64,000 nt of DNA from Anticarsia gemmatalis. Its lineage: Eukaryota > Arthropoda > Insecta > Lepidoptera > Erebidae. Below the pieces are notes generated by a model that worked only from the letters and a program-made list of their open reading frames with translations, made no database searches and was not told the DNA's origin. Shown here in pieces: positions 13,601 through 28,600 of the stretch (the first letter of the stretch is position 1; every line of letters begins with the position of its first letter). The stretch spans positions 9,176,001 to 9,240,000 of the forward strand of contig NC_134745.1 in assembly GCF_050436995.1 (NCBI RefSeq), written 5' to 3'. A program made the translations under genes and the position numbers.

Positions 13601-16600
13601 TTACAAACTAATTCATCATACAATAATATAAGTTTAAAATTCTTACATAGCATAATATTATCCTTGAAGCCGCAACTGGCCAATTTTACTCGGATAATAA
13701 TTTGTCTGTCCGGGACCATCATAGCCACTGAACGGAATTGAATCTTCAAATTCTCAGGCAACTCCTGTCGCCCGGCGTAACCGGGGTTCATTGTGATAAT
13801 AAATGCAAACTCTGGATTCAAACTCACTGTATCACCGTCACTATGACAAACAGATATAATTGTTATGAATAATGTATATCATTCTATCTATTTAAATTAT
13901 TAGCAGAAAGCAACTGAGGATCGCGACCTAGGGAAGAAAGTTAGGGGAGACCTTAGCCCAACAATAGGACAGTACTACAATAGACGGACTAGATTAGAAG
14001 CAAAAAGTGTTAGTATAATTGTTACTTAAAAAAACATTCAGCACATTTTTTTTAAGTCTAATACCACATTTTTATGTGAATACTAATCCAAAGAGTTCAT
14101 AAGTGTACGTCAGATAAAATACCAAGTAACAATGGCAAAAGCTACTAAATGATCAATCATAAATCAAGATAAATTTTATTGAGACCAGCAATGACCCAAT
14201 ATTGTTAATAGCGTAAAATGAAAGCTTTTGTTACAAACTCCATGCGTCCTTCATTACTTACCTGAATATAAAGAATTCTCTCTTTTCTCTTCTAGCAGTG
14301 AGACAGATGTAAATCTGTTGAGCAGCCACAGACAATACAGGCAACTCAATACGATTGAACTCGTCGAAGCAACCCCATGTGCCGGACTGGGCCAAGCCTT
14401 TGTAAATACGACCTAAACCTAACAAAACAGGAGAATCGAATTTAGTCTTTTGCAAGTCTTTTAATACTGGTCAATCAAAACGACGCGGCTGAATTATAAA
14501 TATTTCTTCTCATAATAAATATTTACTCTAGGGTCCCATTTTTGAGCGTGTCAATTGATATTTGCATGTTTCTTAATCCCTGTATCACAACACTCACGCA
14601 TGTAAAAGAAGTAATTAAATGGCATAAAGTTTAAGACACCCATCCCTACAATAGTATCGAAAATTTCTCCCCCCTTATAGAGGGATGCCTCACTATTCTA
14701 CGACACACATAAATAACTACTACCACTATAAAGATTAAAGGTAAACCTCTGAAGTCCATTTGATCGGAGCAATTGAACACGATGACGAGTTTGCCCAGAG
14801 TTCGGCCCATGTCCTTAGTGGTCTCAGTCTTTCCAGTACCAGCGGGTCCGGCGGGCGCACCGCCCATACTCATGCCGATGGCTTGGGACAGCGTGATGTA
14901 GCAACGATCCGTCAGTGGGGTGATTACCAGACGCTCAGTGATACCCAGGTATTCATTCTATATAGACATTTAAGTATAAAACCCTTTAAAGTCATGAGAC
15001 AATTTCTACGGTCTTCAAATAGCATACTCTATTCAACGAATGCATTACTGAAAGACAAGCCTAACTCTGCCTATACTTTAATAAATAGGTTAGGTTAGAG
15101 GGAACATAAATGTAGTATTACTCGTAATATTCAGACATTATAAGGACAAGTACAGTACCTGGTATATAAAATCAACATCAGTGATGGACACAATGCAATC
15201 GTCCGTATCTTCTAAGTAATAGAATCGCGCTTGTTTCTGCCACTCGAAGTCTATCGGTGACTTGATTCTCATTTTTACTAGATCATCGAAGATATCCCTA
15301 GTAACAACGTAATCATATTGAAAATACTGATAATGTTAGTAACTAATTTCATTTGTTCAAAATTCATTCACTGCTTCAGTTAATACCAACTGCTATTAAA
15401 GATGCCTTATCTAGCCGAGCAAAAAATTTTTGGGGTTGTTCCCTTTGTCAGATTTTTTACACTAAAACACATTCTTCACAATTACAGTACATCCATCAGC
15501 CCAGAAATTGGTTACGCCGATGTAATGCATTCATAGGATCATAAGTGCCTACACCTCACACCTTCAGATATGTATTACCTACTCTACATATGTATAACCT
15601 ACCTCTGATGCACGTGGATGGTGATCATGGTCTCCACCTGCGTCCTGTCCAAAGGAACTAGATCTGTCACTGTCTGGTCAATAAGACCATTCAGAAGATC
15701 AAGGAACTTTTGATTTGTGAGTCTCATGATAAAACGGTCTGCTCTTGCCTTCTTCAGGGCGTATTCGGCATCACTTGTCCATAGGATTTGCATTCCTAAC
15801 AAACCAGCCTAGAATAAGAGAATCATTAACCATCGCTTATACGCCTCCTGTATTTTTTAAGTGTTCTAGCCTTCAAAGACACATTTGTAGAAGTTAATAA
15901 TTAGTGAAATTGTTTGTTACCTGTCCAGGGAAGCTCCAGAATCCGCTCAAGAACTCAAACTCTGGATCACCAGCCATCGTCTGTGATATGTTAGCGATCA
16001 CGTTTCTTATCGTGTCTTTCATTGTGTCCAGTAGATAATTTAGCCAGATCTGTAATATTGAAACTAACGTTATTATCCCAGCGCATAAGAAATATTGGAA
16101 TGAGCTTGCGTTCATTCTCATATTATTATACTTTACCTCTACACCTCCCATGCAAACGACTGGTCTCTCGAGATCAATAGATTCTCCGTTAGCAGAGTTC
16201 ATAATAATTATCCGCTCCTTGTCATCGAATTCGACTGTATATATCGCGTCGAAGATACTGGGTAAATGAGGCTGCAAAAAGAATTAGATTAATTGCTTCC
16301 TAAGCCTGTGACAGCATAATATATAGACACTCCTGTTGACGAAACAAAAGATGCGCTTCGTCCAAATACTAGAAAATTCCAGTGATTGAGCCTATTGGTG
16401 ACTGTAAAGATTTTGTCAAATACAATTTTATTAAAAACGCACCTGTATGGAATGTGGATCCGACGCTTGTCCAAGAATTTCGAGCAGTACTGGATCGGAA
16501 ACGAAGAAGAATCTGGGAAAGATAAGTCGTTTTGTCTCCAAGTAGCCGGTGAGAGATTTCTGACAGGCCTCCAGCTGCTCGAACAAGTGCGGCAACATTT

Positions 16601-19600
16601 GTTTGAGCGTGTCGTCTGAAGTACACGTCTCCACGCAGTTCACTATGTCGCGGGCACGGTACATGATTTTCACGTATTGCTTGTCGATCGTCTGTAAATC
16701 CGATAACATTTTTAATTTCATTTAACTTATTTTTAACACAAAGATGTTTTCGTTTTCGATTAGATTTATTTTAGTTCTAGACTCATAACTAAACTATCGA
16801 CGACTACACGCTATTTAGTCGAGGTCCACACATATTTGAATTATCTTATTTAATATTTTTTAATATAATAAACTGTTTGCCCTACTTTAAATCGGTACAA
16901 TTGTTTTTCATGACCGAATGGTAAACGTCCATTTATACAACTAAACATTTATGCCATGGATACATAAGTAAATATTCTTATAACGAACCGCAAATCGCTT
17001 AGCTTCTGCTGGCAATTGTTTGGCAATATCACCACCCACGAACACGGCCTCTAGATACATCCACAGATTCTGCACTTGCAACCATTTCTCTAAAATCTCC
17101 GTTGTGTTCACTAGTTTTGAAATCCACAGCAAGATGTCTTTCTTGAACGGTGCATTGTACCTTAACAAATTAATTTCAAACTTTACTAAGATCTGCAAAT
17201 TCAATGATTTCATCATCATTTATTATTAGCATACCGCTACCATACCTATACCACCTGTATTAATCTAATATATAAAATTCTCGCGTCACAGTTTTCGTTG
17301 CCATACTCCTCCGAAACGGCTTGGCCGATTCTCATGAAATTTTGTGAGCATATTGAGTAGGTTTGAGAATCGGTCAACATCCATTTTTCATACCCCTAAG
17401 TGACACTTTTTTTATATGGCAGAACAACGTCTGCCGGGTCAGCTAGTAATCATATAGTAAAGAAAATGATAGGTTGGCAAATTTTGATTTTACCCGTGAT
17501 CTAAGCTAAGTCTCGTCCTATTTGTCCTAATATCATAAAAGTTAACAGCAATTCAAAGGTTATTTTTTACCTATTTGAAGCCAAAGAGTTGAGAATCATC
17601 AACGAGTCTTCAAGCATGGTGATGATGTCGAGAGTTTCTTGCGGTTTGATGAGCAGCTCGCCTCGGTTCTTGAAGTTCGTGAACGTCAGATCTACTAACG
17701 CCCAGTCAGCCGCCACTTGTTTTAACTTTGCTTCTATGTCTTTTTCTTTTACCGCACTGATACAGATATCCTAAACATTCATATTATCATTAGTGAAAAG
17801 TTGTGATTGGCCGTCTTCTTCTGTTTATACTTATGCATTAATGTGTTAGCTGTTAGTTTTCCAAAAATGTAAAAAATAAATTTTGTTGTACACATAAGTT
17901 CCTCAAAGCTTTATTTAAAAGAAACGTTGTTCCCTTTACCGCTTCTCTATGAGAGGGCGTAAACTGCTATTGCACAACCGCTGTCATTATGTCACCCGAA
18001 AATGTTGGATCCTATCCTATATTTGGTCTGGTTTTTTTTTTTAATCTTATAACTTACTTCAACTTCTTCCCTGTATTTTAGCAGCGGAGCTTCCATCACA
18101 TTAGCCAAGGTAAACGCTTCGGATTCCACATCCAATACGCATTCTGAAACACAACATTTACAATAATTTCCATAGGATTCAATGAAATGATACACATTTA
18201 TACTAATATTTTGAAATTGTAGAGTTTGTGTGTTCGTTTGGTTGAACGCGCCAATCTGAGGAACTGCTGGTGCAAATTATTATTTTTTTCTATTGGATAG
18301 CTTATTAATTTAGGAAGGCTATAGGCTGTATGACACCATGCTACGACCAATAGGAGCAGAGTACCAAGAAAAATATTACAAAAAAGGAGAAAATTATGAC
18401 CCATCCTCTCTTATGTAGTAACACAAGAGAAGTTGCGCGGATCACTGTTTATAAAACCATTTAACTTACTCATTGTATTCTCTAGTCTCTTCCAGTGCCT
18501 CTCCTTCATAGCTTTGTCAGCCATCAGTTCCAATAGTGGACAAGTCTGATTGAAGTCATCAATCTTATTCTTCAATTCAATGAAGGCTGGCCAGTCTTTC
18601 ATGCCCTTTGGCAATTTACGACACCTGTATTATACAAAATATTCAAAGGCATATTTTAGCTCTAGCTATTATATTATTGGTCCTATTGGCGCTCGATGGG
18701 GGAGGCCTTTGTCCAGCAGTGGACGATTCCCGGCTGAGATGATGATGATGATGATTATGATAAAAACAAATTAAAAAACCGGCAGCATCCACGGTACCTG
18801 CTAGTAAAGTAGAAAAAAGCTGTGAGACATTTTACCTTAGATCGAACTCTGCTAGCTGAGCAACAATTTGTTCAATATCAATTTCTACCCACGGCGTCTC
18901 AAAGTACCCATCAATTGAGTTCATCACAGCAAGATACAAACTGTACCTGTTAACCAAAACAAAGAACAGTGTAGAATCCAAAATATTCTGCGCTATACAT
19001 TTTATTCTTCTAAATACAAAACTGCGTCAAGAAATACTTACAGTTTGCTCAACAAATTGAATTCTTTCTTCTTCTGATGTAAAATTGGATAATCTTTAAC
19101 CTCCATGCCGAACAATTTTTCACCATTGGAGTACATTTCAAATCTCCTCCACAACTCATCAAACCTCGATGAGAACATGATTACTCTGGAATATTACAAT
19201 TTTATTAATATTATCATGGGTTAGGCATAACCAATATATTTAAAAAAAATTCTGGAGCTATTACGGAGCGTACGCATCGCAAGCCACTTTGTATAAATTT
19301 CTCTGGCGCCGAATTGCTGATCCAATTGACACAATACCAAAAAAATTTATACAGCGCAACATAAACAGCGTTAGGCAAAGCTGCAAGCAAAAGTAAGTTT
19401 TATATACAATGGTTTACCTATCACTAGCTTCCCGAGCAGACAGACCAGGCGTCAGAGGTCCAAACGCATCGTAATCAGCATCAAACTTCAACACATCTTC
19501 CATGAAGGTAGCCACACCTTCTGTCAGCTCTTTCTGCAGTGGACCTTGCATTTCTACTATCTTCTGTTGCACTTGTTGAGACTATAGAAAGAAAACTCAT

Positions 19601-22600
19601 AATATAGTAAAGGCCAGTTTCAAGACTTTTGGTTAAGTGTCAGATAGCAGTATTAATAAATCCATTAACTTTTAACATGTTATGCTTCACGATACTTATA
19701 CAAGAGCGGACACACCTAGCAAAAGGATTTGCGTGAAACTTACGGTTATCAACATATTCTGAAAAGCGTAACGCAATCCGTATACCATATCTGCGTCGTC
19801 TCGAGGAATATCGATATTAAATTGTGCAAAAGTTGCGTAACTCTCTTCGATCAAATCAAGCTCCATATCCATTCTGGAAACATTAAGGATTATAACCTAC
19901 ATTGTCTGCACGTTTACTTTAGGAAAAAGCGTTGTACGTAATCGAGGCTATATTATTAATATAGATATTATACTCGGGCCATTACAATACTGCTAGCTAC
20001 GTCATACGACATGACGTACGTTTGTAATGGCAGAACAGCTGAGAACTTTTGAAAAAACATGAAATAATGAGTTAGTACACATAAATATATTAACCCAATG
20101 AATTCTTCACGGATTAGTTCCAGACACAACATAGCAAGCCTGACATCGTCCAAATCCTTGATCTTTTTGCCCATAGTTTTCATGCGGTCGTTGATAAATT
20201 GCATCAATTTCGCCACACGCTCTTTGTACGCTACACATAGCAATTTCCCTAAAATCCTCTTCCATTCAATAGACTCTAAATGTAGCGCCAGTTTTATGTT
20301 TTCTGAGGGAAAGAAAGAGAAAAAATGAAAGAACTGCCTTATTAATGGACTGACCAATTTACTTAGATGTATGTGTACTTCAATTAAATAAAATCAATTG
20401 AAACGTGTACCGGTATCTATTTGAATTGATCCAATAATGTGCCTGTCAGGCAAATTCAGTACTTCTTCAGTCTGGCCCTCGTATTTCGTAAGCATATCTT
20501 TTACTATGACGTTAAGTGGATTTGAATCTACAAATGCTTGTACTTGTGGCACTCTGTCTTCAGCCCATAAGTGTTCAAATCTTCCATAACTCTATAAAAT
20601 GATAAACCACTACTATAAAAAAATCGCGAAACCAAAAATATTTTTATTTACAAGCCAATTGCAAGCTTTTAAGTAAAGAGGAACAAGGACATCTTAAGGA
20701 CAAGACGTATCCCTTGTGGGACTATTAGGTGTACAATTTGGGAGTACATAGTCTACTAAGTAATAAATTATATTTTCTCGTCGATTTACTACATCAGAAG
20801 TCACCCATACCTTTAAAAGCTTCTCAATATCAGGTTTATACATATACATCATTCCTTGCAACGCCATTACTGAACGAACGATATCCTTGTGCTCTGACAC
20901 CATACGGAAGTAATTCCGAACTCCACCGATATTAGAACCAGATCGCGATCCTATAAACGTCAATATTAAATTAGATACCGCAAAGTTTTTAAAAGGTGAA
21001 AGACCATGCTCTTTCCCCCTTACTTCTTAATAATGAATGGAAGTAATGGGTTGGTAAAATCCGTGACACTATGTTTGAATCGGAAATTAAACTCGGGAAC
21101 TCGTAACGAGCAATCACCCAGACCACATAGGCAGTCCAAATACATAAAATAATTCTTAAAAAGTCTGTCCCCTGATCCCAAACCACTTTTCAATCTATAT
21201 AATTAAAAATGAATCGCCGAAATGTATATACATACGTAACTTTAGAACAACTAAACTAAATTGGATAATTCTTTTTTTATGTGCTATTGGGACAAGGTTT
21301 GTATGGGATGAATATTTCCACGGGTATGGAATCAACGGGATAAAATTGTAGTATACCCGGACGAAGTCGGGCCAGTCCGCTAGTGAGAAATAAATATTAC
21401 CTGTCATACTACGCGTCATCATAAGAGAACCAGCTCCCGCTTGATCTTTCTTTATTAAATCTTGTTGACCCCACATGAACACGTTGCGGTGGATGTCCAT
21501 TACACAATTAAGCACAACCTATATAGGAAAATAAAATCGTACAAAACTATCAATTAAACACTTTACACTACTGTGAATTAAATTAAAAGTTACAGGGAAA
21601 GGTCTGAAGAAAGGAATATTGGGATGAATAAGGCACAAATGAATCAGTATTAAACCGCATCATACTTTTATCACCGTATCAATTTTGATTGTTCTTTGGC
21701 ACCCAATTATAAGAAAGTGCGCAATTACAACGGGTGCTAAAATTCTGACTTATGATCTACCTGTGAAAATGCAGTCTGTATCTCCTCCAGAGTAGGCTTT
21801 ATCAAAATCCTTGGTATTTGCAGATACATGTGAGTCAACATGAGCGGCTTTAGTTTCTTTTGTTCTTCGGGATCAGTTGTCATTGTCAAGAAACTGTAAA
21901 ACGTCAAAAAAAAATTAAATTTGATTATCTGTATCCGGGAAAAATGTACTGACTCTAATCGTAAAATAAATGGACAAGGGCCTCCTCGGCAACAATAACA
22001 ATGAATTAAATGAGTCCACCACCCTGATCAAAGCGAGTTGCGGACTTTACATGCCCTTAAAAAATTTATTTGAGTAAAAACTTTTAGGAATGCAAGGCAA
22101 TATTTTTTCTTTACCATTACAACAAGTGTTGATTATTTCTTATACACAGTTAACTTCGGAAAGTCATTGTTGGTATTGCCTCGGTGCCACTGCTAAGATT
22201 GGGAAATTTGGAATTTAAAACCAATTTATATTTGTTTAAATGACTAACCTGGATACAGAAGCACGACGTCTGAGCGTATCCAAGCTCTGTCTGGTACATT
22301 TAATTAAAGCTTCCAAGCACTTGGTAGCGAAATAAGCGAACAATTCATTACATTCGTTTATTGCGGGCAATACATCAAATCTTTCTGGATTTTCAATCTC
22401 CATAAATGCTAGAAAGGTGTTTACAATGTATTAAGCTTGACTAATTTGTATAGTTGCTCTGAACAAAATCAAGCAAATTTCAATTTATTTTTTTTACCGT
22501 ACCTGCATCTTCAGGGAATACTCTCGTAGCCGATGTTACTTGTTTCAATGCCTTCTCTATATCCAACCTAATTTAATGAATTCAGGACAATTAGTGTCAA

Positions 22601-25600
22601 TTCCATGTAAGTAAAATGGCATTTAATAAAAACTTACCAATGATCTCTTAAGTCCTGTATTTGTTTTGAAGGTACACTTTCAAGGAACTTATGTATCAGT
22701 TCTATGACAGCTATTTCAGCATTCCATGACTTCTGCTGGATCTCGCGTGCTTTAAAAACAAAAAAGTTTCAGACACCTTGCTTTCTAAATCACAAATCAA
22801 GAATAATATTCTAATAAACGTTATGGAAGGTCTAATTAGTGCAGACTAGAGGATTTTGAAACGGTTTGTCGGTGAAAAAGACTGTATAACTAATCAGGTC
22901 CTACACGACGCATATTAGTGGACAGTTTTTTAATACATCATACACTTATATTTAGGAATTCTACTTACAGATCTCATCTCGCCGAATAAGATTCTCTTCG
23001 TAGAAGACCGTTGGATCAACAGCTTGTTCAGGTAAATAGACGAGCATAGTCTTTGTGATAGATGCCAATATTGCATCTATACGTGCTTCTTTCATGTCTA
23101 CTACCTGTAATTATACTGTTTCAGAAAAAAGTGTAAAGAAGTGTAAGAAAAAATATTATAGAGAGCCTTCGCATGCAAAAGCAGTTGTTGCCAACAGGTT
23201 CTGTTTCTGTTTTTTTATACCTCCACTAGCCGCAAACCTTGCACACTAGGCTTAAAGTTGTTGGACCATAAAAGTCCAATTATTTGTTGGCATTTAAGTA
23301 TTTATATTCATAGTCTCACCTCTTTCACAAATAAATCCACTTCATCCAGAACTGATTCAATATGTGCACAATACGTAGGAATTTCAAGGGACGTCCACGT
23401 TATTGTTGAGAAGCCCGGTTGGAATGCTTTCTCCAATTTGATCAATTGCGCGCGGAGTAGTGGTAAATAAAGCTTTGGCATACTCCTGGACATCGGAAAA
23501 AATAACAAAGTAACATTAAAAAGAAAAGAGTACTAAATAATTGAATGTTTATTTCAATTAATCTAAAGTGTAACCTTCTGATTTGATTATTTCTTTCCAC
23601 CAAATACTTGATTTTTTCGAAGTTGCCTAAAATTTTGTCTTTGCAGAAGGCGACGATCTGGGCACCATCAGGTACACCTACAAAACAAAGAAAATCAACA
23701 TTAAAGTAAACAATCAATAGCCGGGCTTTACACACACTCTACCGCGCGTTCTTAGGAACGTGCAGGATTAAGCGCGATTTTCTTCGCACACACTACTGAT
23801 GAGCGCGGCGCGTGGTCTTTCCTTTCCCCTTGCAAACCTCTTATATGCGCGCTCATTCACCCGCGATTGTTGTTTCATGCGCGATAGAGTGTATGTGTAA
23901 AGGTGGCTAATTGAGAAATTCTTGCAGAATAGATATCAATATTCTTACTCAGTCCCAACTGCCACATGTATTCAACTTCTCTGATACATTCCGGGATGTA
24001 AATACTGAAATTGACGATACACAAGTTTGTTTGAGGATGTCTAATCAGAAGCGGTGCGATCAATCCTAAACGAACCTATAATAGAAAAAAACCACACCAT
24101 AGAACGAAATAGAACTTCTGGAGATCGTATTCATAAATTCTTAGACGTGTTTTTTACCTGTCCAACATTTTCAGCCCACGCATGATGATATATCAATTCG
24201 TATTCCGTGAACACGATAGCCATCACATTGTACAACTTTATACACCGCTGCGTATTCTGTGAAAGCAAATAAGAACGTTTAGGCGTGGTTTTAGCACTTT
24301 TGGATGAGAATAAGATACCTTATCAGATGGGCATATGACTCTTAAATCGTATCCAGAAGAGGCGCATTCGCCGCGTTTCTTTTGCGCGAACGTTCTGAAC
24401 TTCGCGCATATTTTTGAGCTTGCGCGAAGCTTGTGGACGAGAATGTGAATGAGCAGTATCTCGGTAACGAATGTGCGCGAATCGATTCGCGGTGAATTCG
24501 ATCCATCTAGGCACGGTCTAATTCATTCATATGTTATAAAAACATATTTAGATCTAATCTAAACTTATGCATCCCTTTAAATGATGTAGAACAATATTAA
24601 ATGTTTGTTTACCATATGAGTGATAACTTCATGATGTTTTTTGAAAGTCTCCATAGGAACTTTGATATTATTGTCGTAAAACCTAATCCACATTACACGA
24701 CCGGCGACTGGAGGCATGTTCCTTGGTAAGTCTGGGTGATCTCTTTCTTCATTATACCTTAAATAAACAGAAAAGATACGGGAATTAAATGAAAATTACA
24801 GAAATATTCGCTCAAAAAATTACAATCAGTATGAAAAACTTGTATGGAACGTAAAACTATTCATCGCTACTAAAAAATGAATATAACTGCTTGTAAAAAA
24901 TAGTACTGCATTGCTAAACGGATTTTAAAGTGATGACATTTTTAAAGGTAACGATATTCTTATTTTTACCCGTCATTTCAACCGACTAACATCGTGCTTT
25001 GTCATAGGCGGACTCTCCAACGGGAACTCTTGGGAGGCCCCCTAAGCACCGTTGAGCAATTTAGTACTATGTGTACAGGCCGCGATACCTTTGTAAAAAA
25101 AGGGAGGATTCATGAACTTATTTGTAATGATACGCTAATTTATGCAAGCAAACAATTTTTCATTTTTTCATTAAATGGTTATCCATATTATTATGTGAAC
25201 TCAGTCTGTTATTTGTTAAGTCAAATATACTAAGTGATCTCTTAAGATGTTTTCATGTTACCTGTCTCGAATAGATTCTATCTCAGCTGTGTATGTTCTG
25301 ATCAAATCATAGTACTGGTCTTCAAGATACAAGCAGTTCAACTTCAGTGTTCCAAATCTCAAGAGCAACTGTATAGCTATTTCTGTCGTTGGACATTTGT
25401 TTACACTCTGAGAATAAGTAAATTTTGAATTAGTGATCTATTTAATACTTAAAGGGACTACCTCTAAGGCGAACAAACATCGGCAACTAAATTAAGTAAT
25501 AGTATGTTTATCTCGTACAGTTAAGCTAGTTTTTTCATACATGTACGTCCACCGCACAATACCAACTCAGCTAAAAACCATAAACTGTCTACGTAGCTTA

Positions 25601-28600
25601 GCTATCCAGAAACTAGAAATGATAAAATATGGTGGTAAAATACATAATACAATTAGGCACAAGACTGGATATGGATATATGGTTTGTTAAAAATTAATTT
25701 CAAAAGGAGGTGATGTAGCAGCGTATGCTTCTACTTAATGATTAGTTAAAATAATAGACACTAATAGTGTTGTTACATTAATCATAAAATTCTCTAGTAG
25801 CAATTCCTGGTTGGCTACTGCATCTTTGTACGCCTTATAATCTTTATCAAAGTCCGGTCGCCTGTAAAAATATAATTATGTAAAACGACTAATCGCGTTA
25901 AAATGCTTTTAAAAAGTATAAAAATCTATTTATAATAGAACTCTGTGATAGTAGACTACAGCCTTACCTGTGATCTAAAGCGTCATAAGTCTTGGTCGAA
26001 ATAGTTTTAAAGAATTTATTAAAATTGGCAGTGTATTCTTCAATCCCTTCTAAAGTGGTTTTATTGAGTACATAGTACGTGATGTACGTTTGAAATAGAT
26101 CGATAATCTGCAAGAAAATAAAAATATATGATCTTTAAAACTATAGTAATGTTTCGAGCAAAACAAGTTTTAATTCTAATAATATGGTTAAATATTGCGC
26201 AGTTGTTTTTGTATGTTACCTTTATTAATCTTTTGCGGAATGTTTCAAACTTTCCAAATATGTACATCTCAGAGCAGTCAAATGGTCTCTCATCAGCCGC
26301 TTCCATCATTTCCTTTTGAGTTTCAGCATAACACTCACGATAGAAGTTGTATAAATTCAGACAGAGCTAGAACATTCGAAACTTTATATGATTAGAACAA
26401 AAATGTAGGTACCTAAATACCTCTAAATATATAATTATTATACCCGCTCACAACATGTTTAACTGGGATCGGGCGTTTTCAATGCTAGACTATTTACTTA
26501 CTAAAAACAAACATTATCAGTTACTGTTTATCTAAAATGTTCCCTTTCATTAACCGCTTCATAAAGAATTTATTTTATGTCGCGGGATCTTTGGCGACTA
26601 TAATCACTGCGCCACGGAGACAGTCTATCAGCCATCTCTTAAGTAGGTACCTACTAGAATGACAAAACTCACAATAGACTTCTTAATAAAATTAAGTTTG
26701 TCTTGATTCCAGATAGTCTTTTTCCCGTTGTTCGTTAAGTAATCCATACACGTATTGAGAATCTGATTGGTAACTTTGACCAGTAAAGTAGATATTTGCT
26801 TCGTCGTATTATAGTACCGGGATGTGGCAAATATCATACGAATGGTATAAAGTAATCCTGGTATGAATTGCTGCATAGTCTCAGGATCGCATCTGAAGAC
26901 AAAAATCAATAAAAAGTGCTGCAACTGAATTAAATGAATTAAACCGTTATGACCAAAATATAGTAGAAAATGTATAACTGCATCCGTTCGGGACTTATGA
27001 TGCCACAGACAGACAGACACGTCAAACTTATTACACCCCTCTTTTTGCGTCGGGGGCTAAAAACCAGGATATAAGTAGAATTGTACCTGTATAAAGGCTC
27101 ACAATATTTTTCCAGAGCGTATAAATATTTAACATTATCAAAAGCTTCATTGTAGTAATCAGTCACCAAGTTATCCAATTGACGCCATTTCTGAAATGTA
27201 TTAAGTAAAATAATTAAAGACTAAAACGGTCCCAGCCTTTTACCTTGATAGACTCACAATACTGACGAAAAGTATTGTACCAGATAATAATTAAACAAAT
27301 TGTCTTTTAATATCCACAGGGATAATGGCAATCCGCGTATTTAGCATTGAATAATACCGCGTAATGGACTATTGGGTATTTACCATAATTTTTCCGTTAC
27401 AATTGCTCTTAAAATAGCGATATTAACTATCAAGTTTTAACTTCCTCGTGTAAAATCAGATCAAATGCAGATACGCGGATATGCACTATCCCCGACGATA
27501 AGTCTTTTTCATATGCTAAATTAACTTTCTCCTTATAGTTTTTACACCCAGTTAAAATACTTGGTTACTGTTTACTTGCCTTTAAAAGCTTAGATTTGGC
27601 ACGAATAAGCGTGTGAATGTACATCATAGTAGGGTCGCTCTTAATGTGTTCGATAATGGATGTAAACGTTGTGAGCTGACGTCTCCAGTGATCCAGTTCT
27701 GCTAGAGGACCTATGTTAGACGGCTCACGTCTTAGTTGCTGGCTTTGAACTAACACCTGAAAATCACATATGAATAGTTATGTTTAATATTTGAAAATTC
27801 CCTATAACTTCTAACTACGAAAAGACTAACAATATTATGATTCTTATACTTTTGTATCTGAAAAGACTAAAAATATTATACGGTACTATTTACGATCGAA
27901 ATACAACAAGCAATTCCTTTTAAATTACTGAATCATCGGTCAAATTGTCCTGATATAAGCGAGTTTATAAGACGCGAATGTTACGCTTGCTACACACATT
28001 CTATTCGACACGCTCGATTCGGCAATTTTTATCGAACAACATAACCGACTTGAAGCATTTACTGCGCTTGTTCGGCTTGTGCCAGTCGGGTAGTTAATTC
28101 GGATCCGATAGTTAAAAATTTGGTTTGAACATTCAAGCGTGGCGATGCCGAGCAGCTTTTTGGAAATTCATCGACATCATATTCGGTTTTACCGAAACTA
28201 ATTATGTGTGTAGCAAATTGTCTTACCATTGTTATTTGCCTGATCCATTGTTTAACAAAAGTGCATATTTCTTCTAACACATGGGTCTTTGTGATTGCCG
28301 CCTTCATCTTGTCGGGATCAGCTAGCTCTTCCTCGTATAATGTATAGTTTATCTTAAATCTTGTACAGCAGTCCAGATCGATTTTTGTTTCTAATGAAGA
28401 AGACCGTTAGAATCTTTGATATTGATTGTAATTTTGATATTAAAAACATGCATAGATAATATCACGCCTATTACACACAAATTGGAAGACAGAGGTGTAA
28501 TAAACCTACAATTCGCCATCAGCAATGTTCATTATGGGGAGCGAGCATAATATTGCCATATACAGAGGCATGTTGCCCTCTAAGCAACCATTGAGAAAAG

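Larger units (their letters stand above)
15159..18946 (-). other. Dynein linker (DHC_N2) exons
   Basis: Linker domain, the mechanical lever that swings across the AAA ring. It runs from about residue 1478 to 1960. Diagnostic blocks include the 16443-16691 exon (CQKSLTGYLETKRLIFPRF, then VSDPVLLEILGQASDPHS), the exon at 16989-17160 (LQVQNLWMYLEAVFVGGDIA) and 15603-15808 (ending ETMITIHVHQR). These are among the most conserved motifs of axonemal heavy chains and give high certainty for the exon order. Confidence 0.93.

Noticed and set aside
19240..19360. Possible foldback around TATAAATTT motifs in a dynein intron
   Set aside because: The inverted match is short and AT-rich, within chance for this composition.
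26994..27060. Possible repeat fragment (CAGACAGACAGACACGTC ... GCGTCGGGGGC)
   Set aside because: Resembles sequence common in moth introns, but it is too short and endless to call as an element from one copy.
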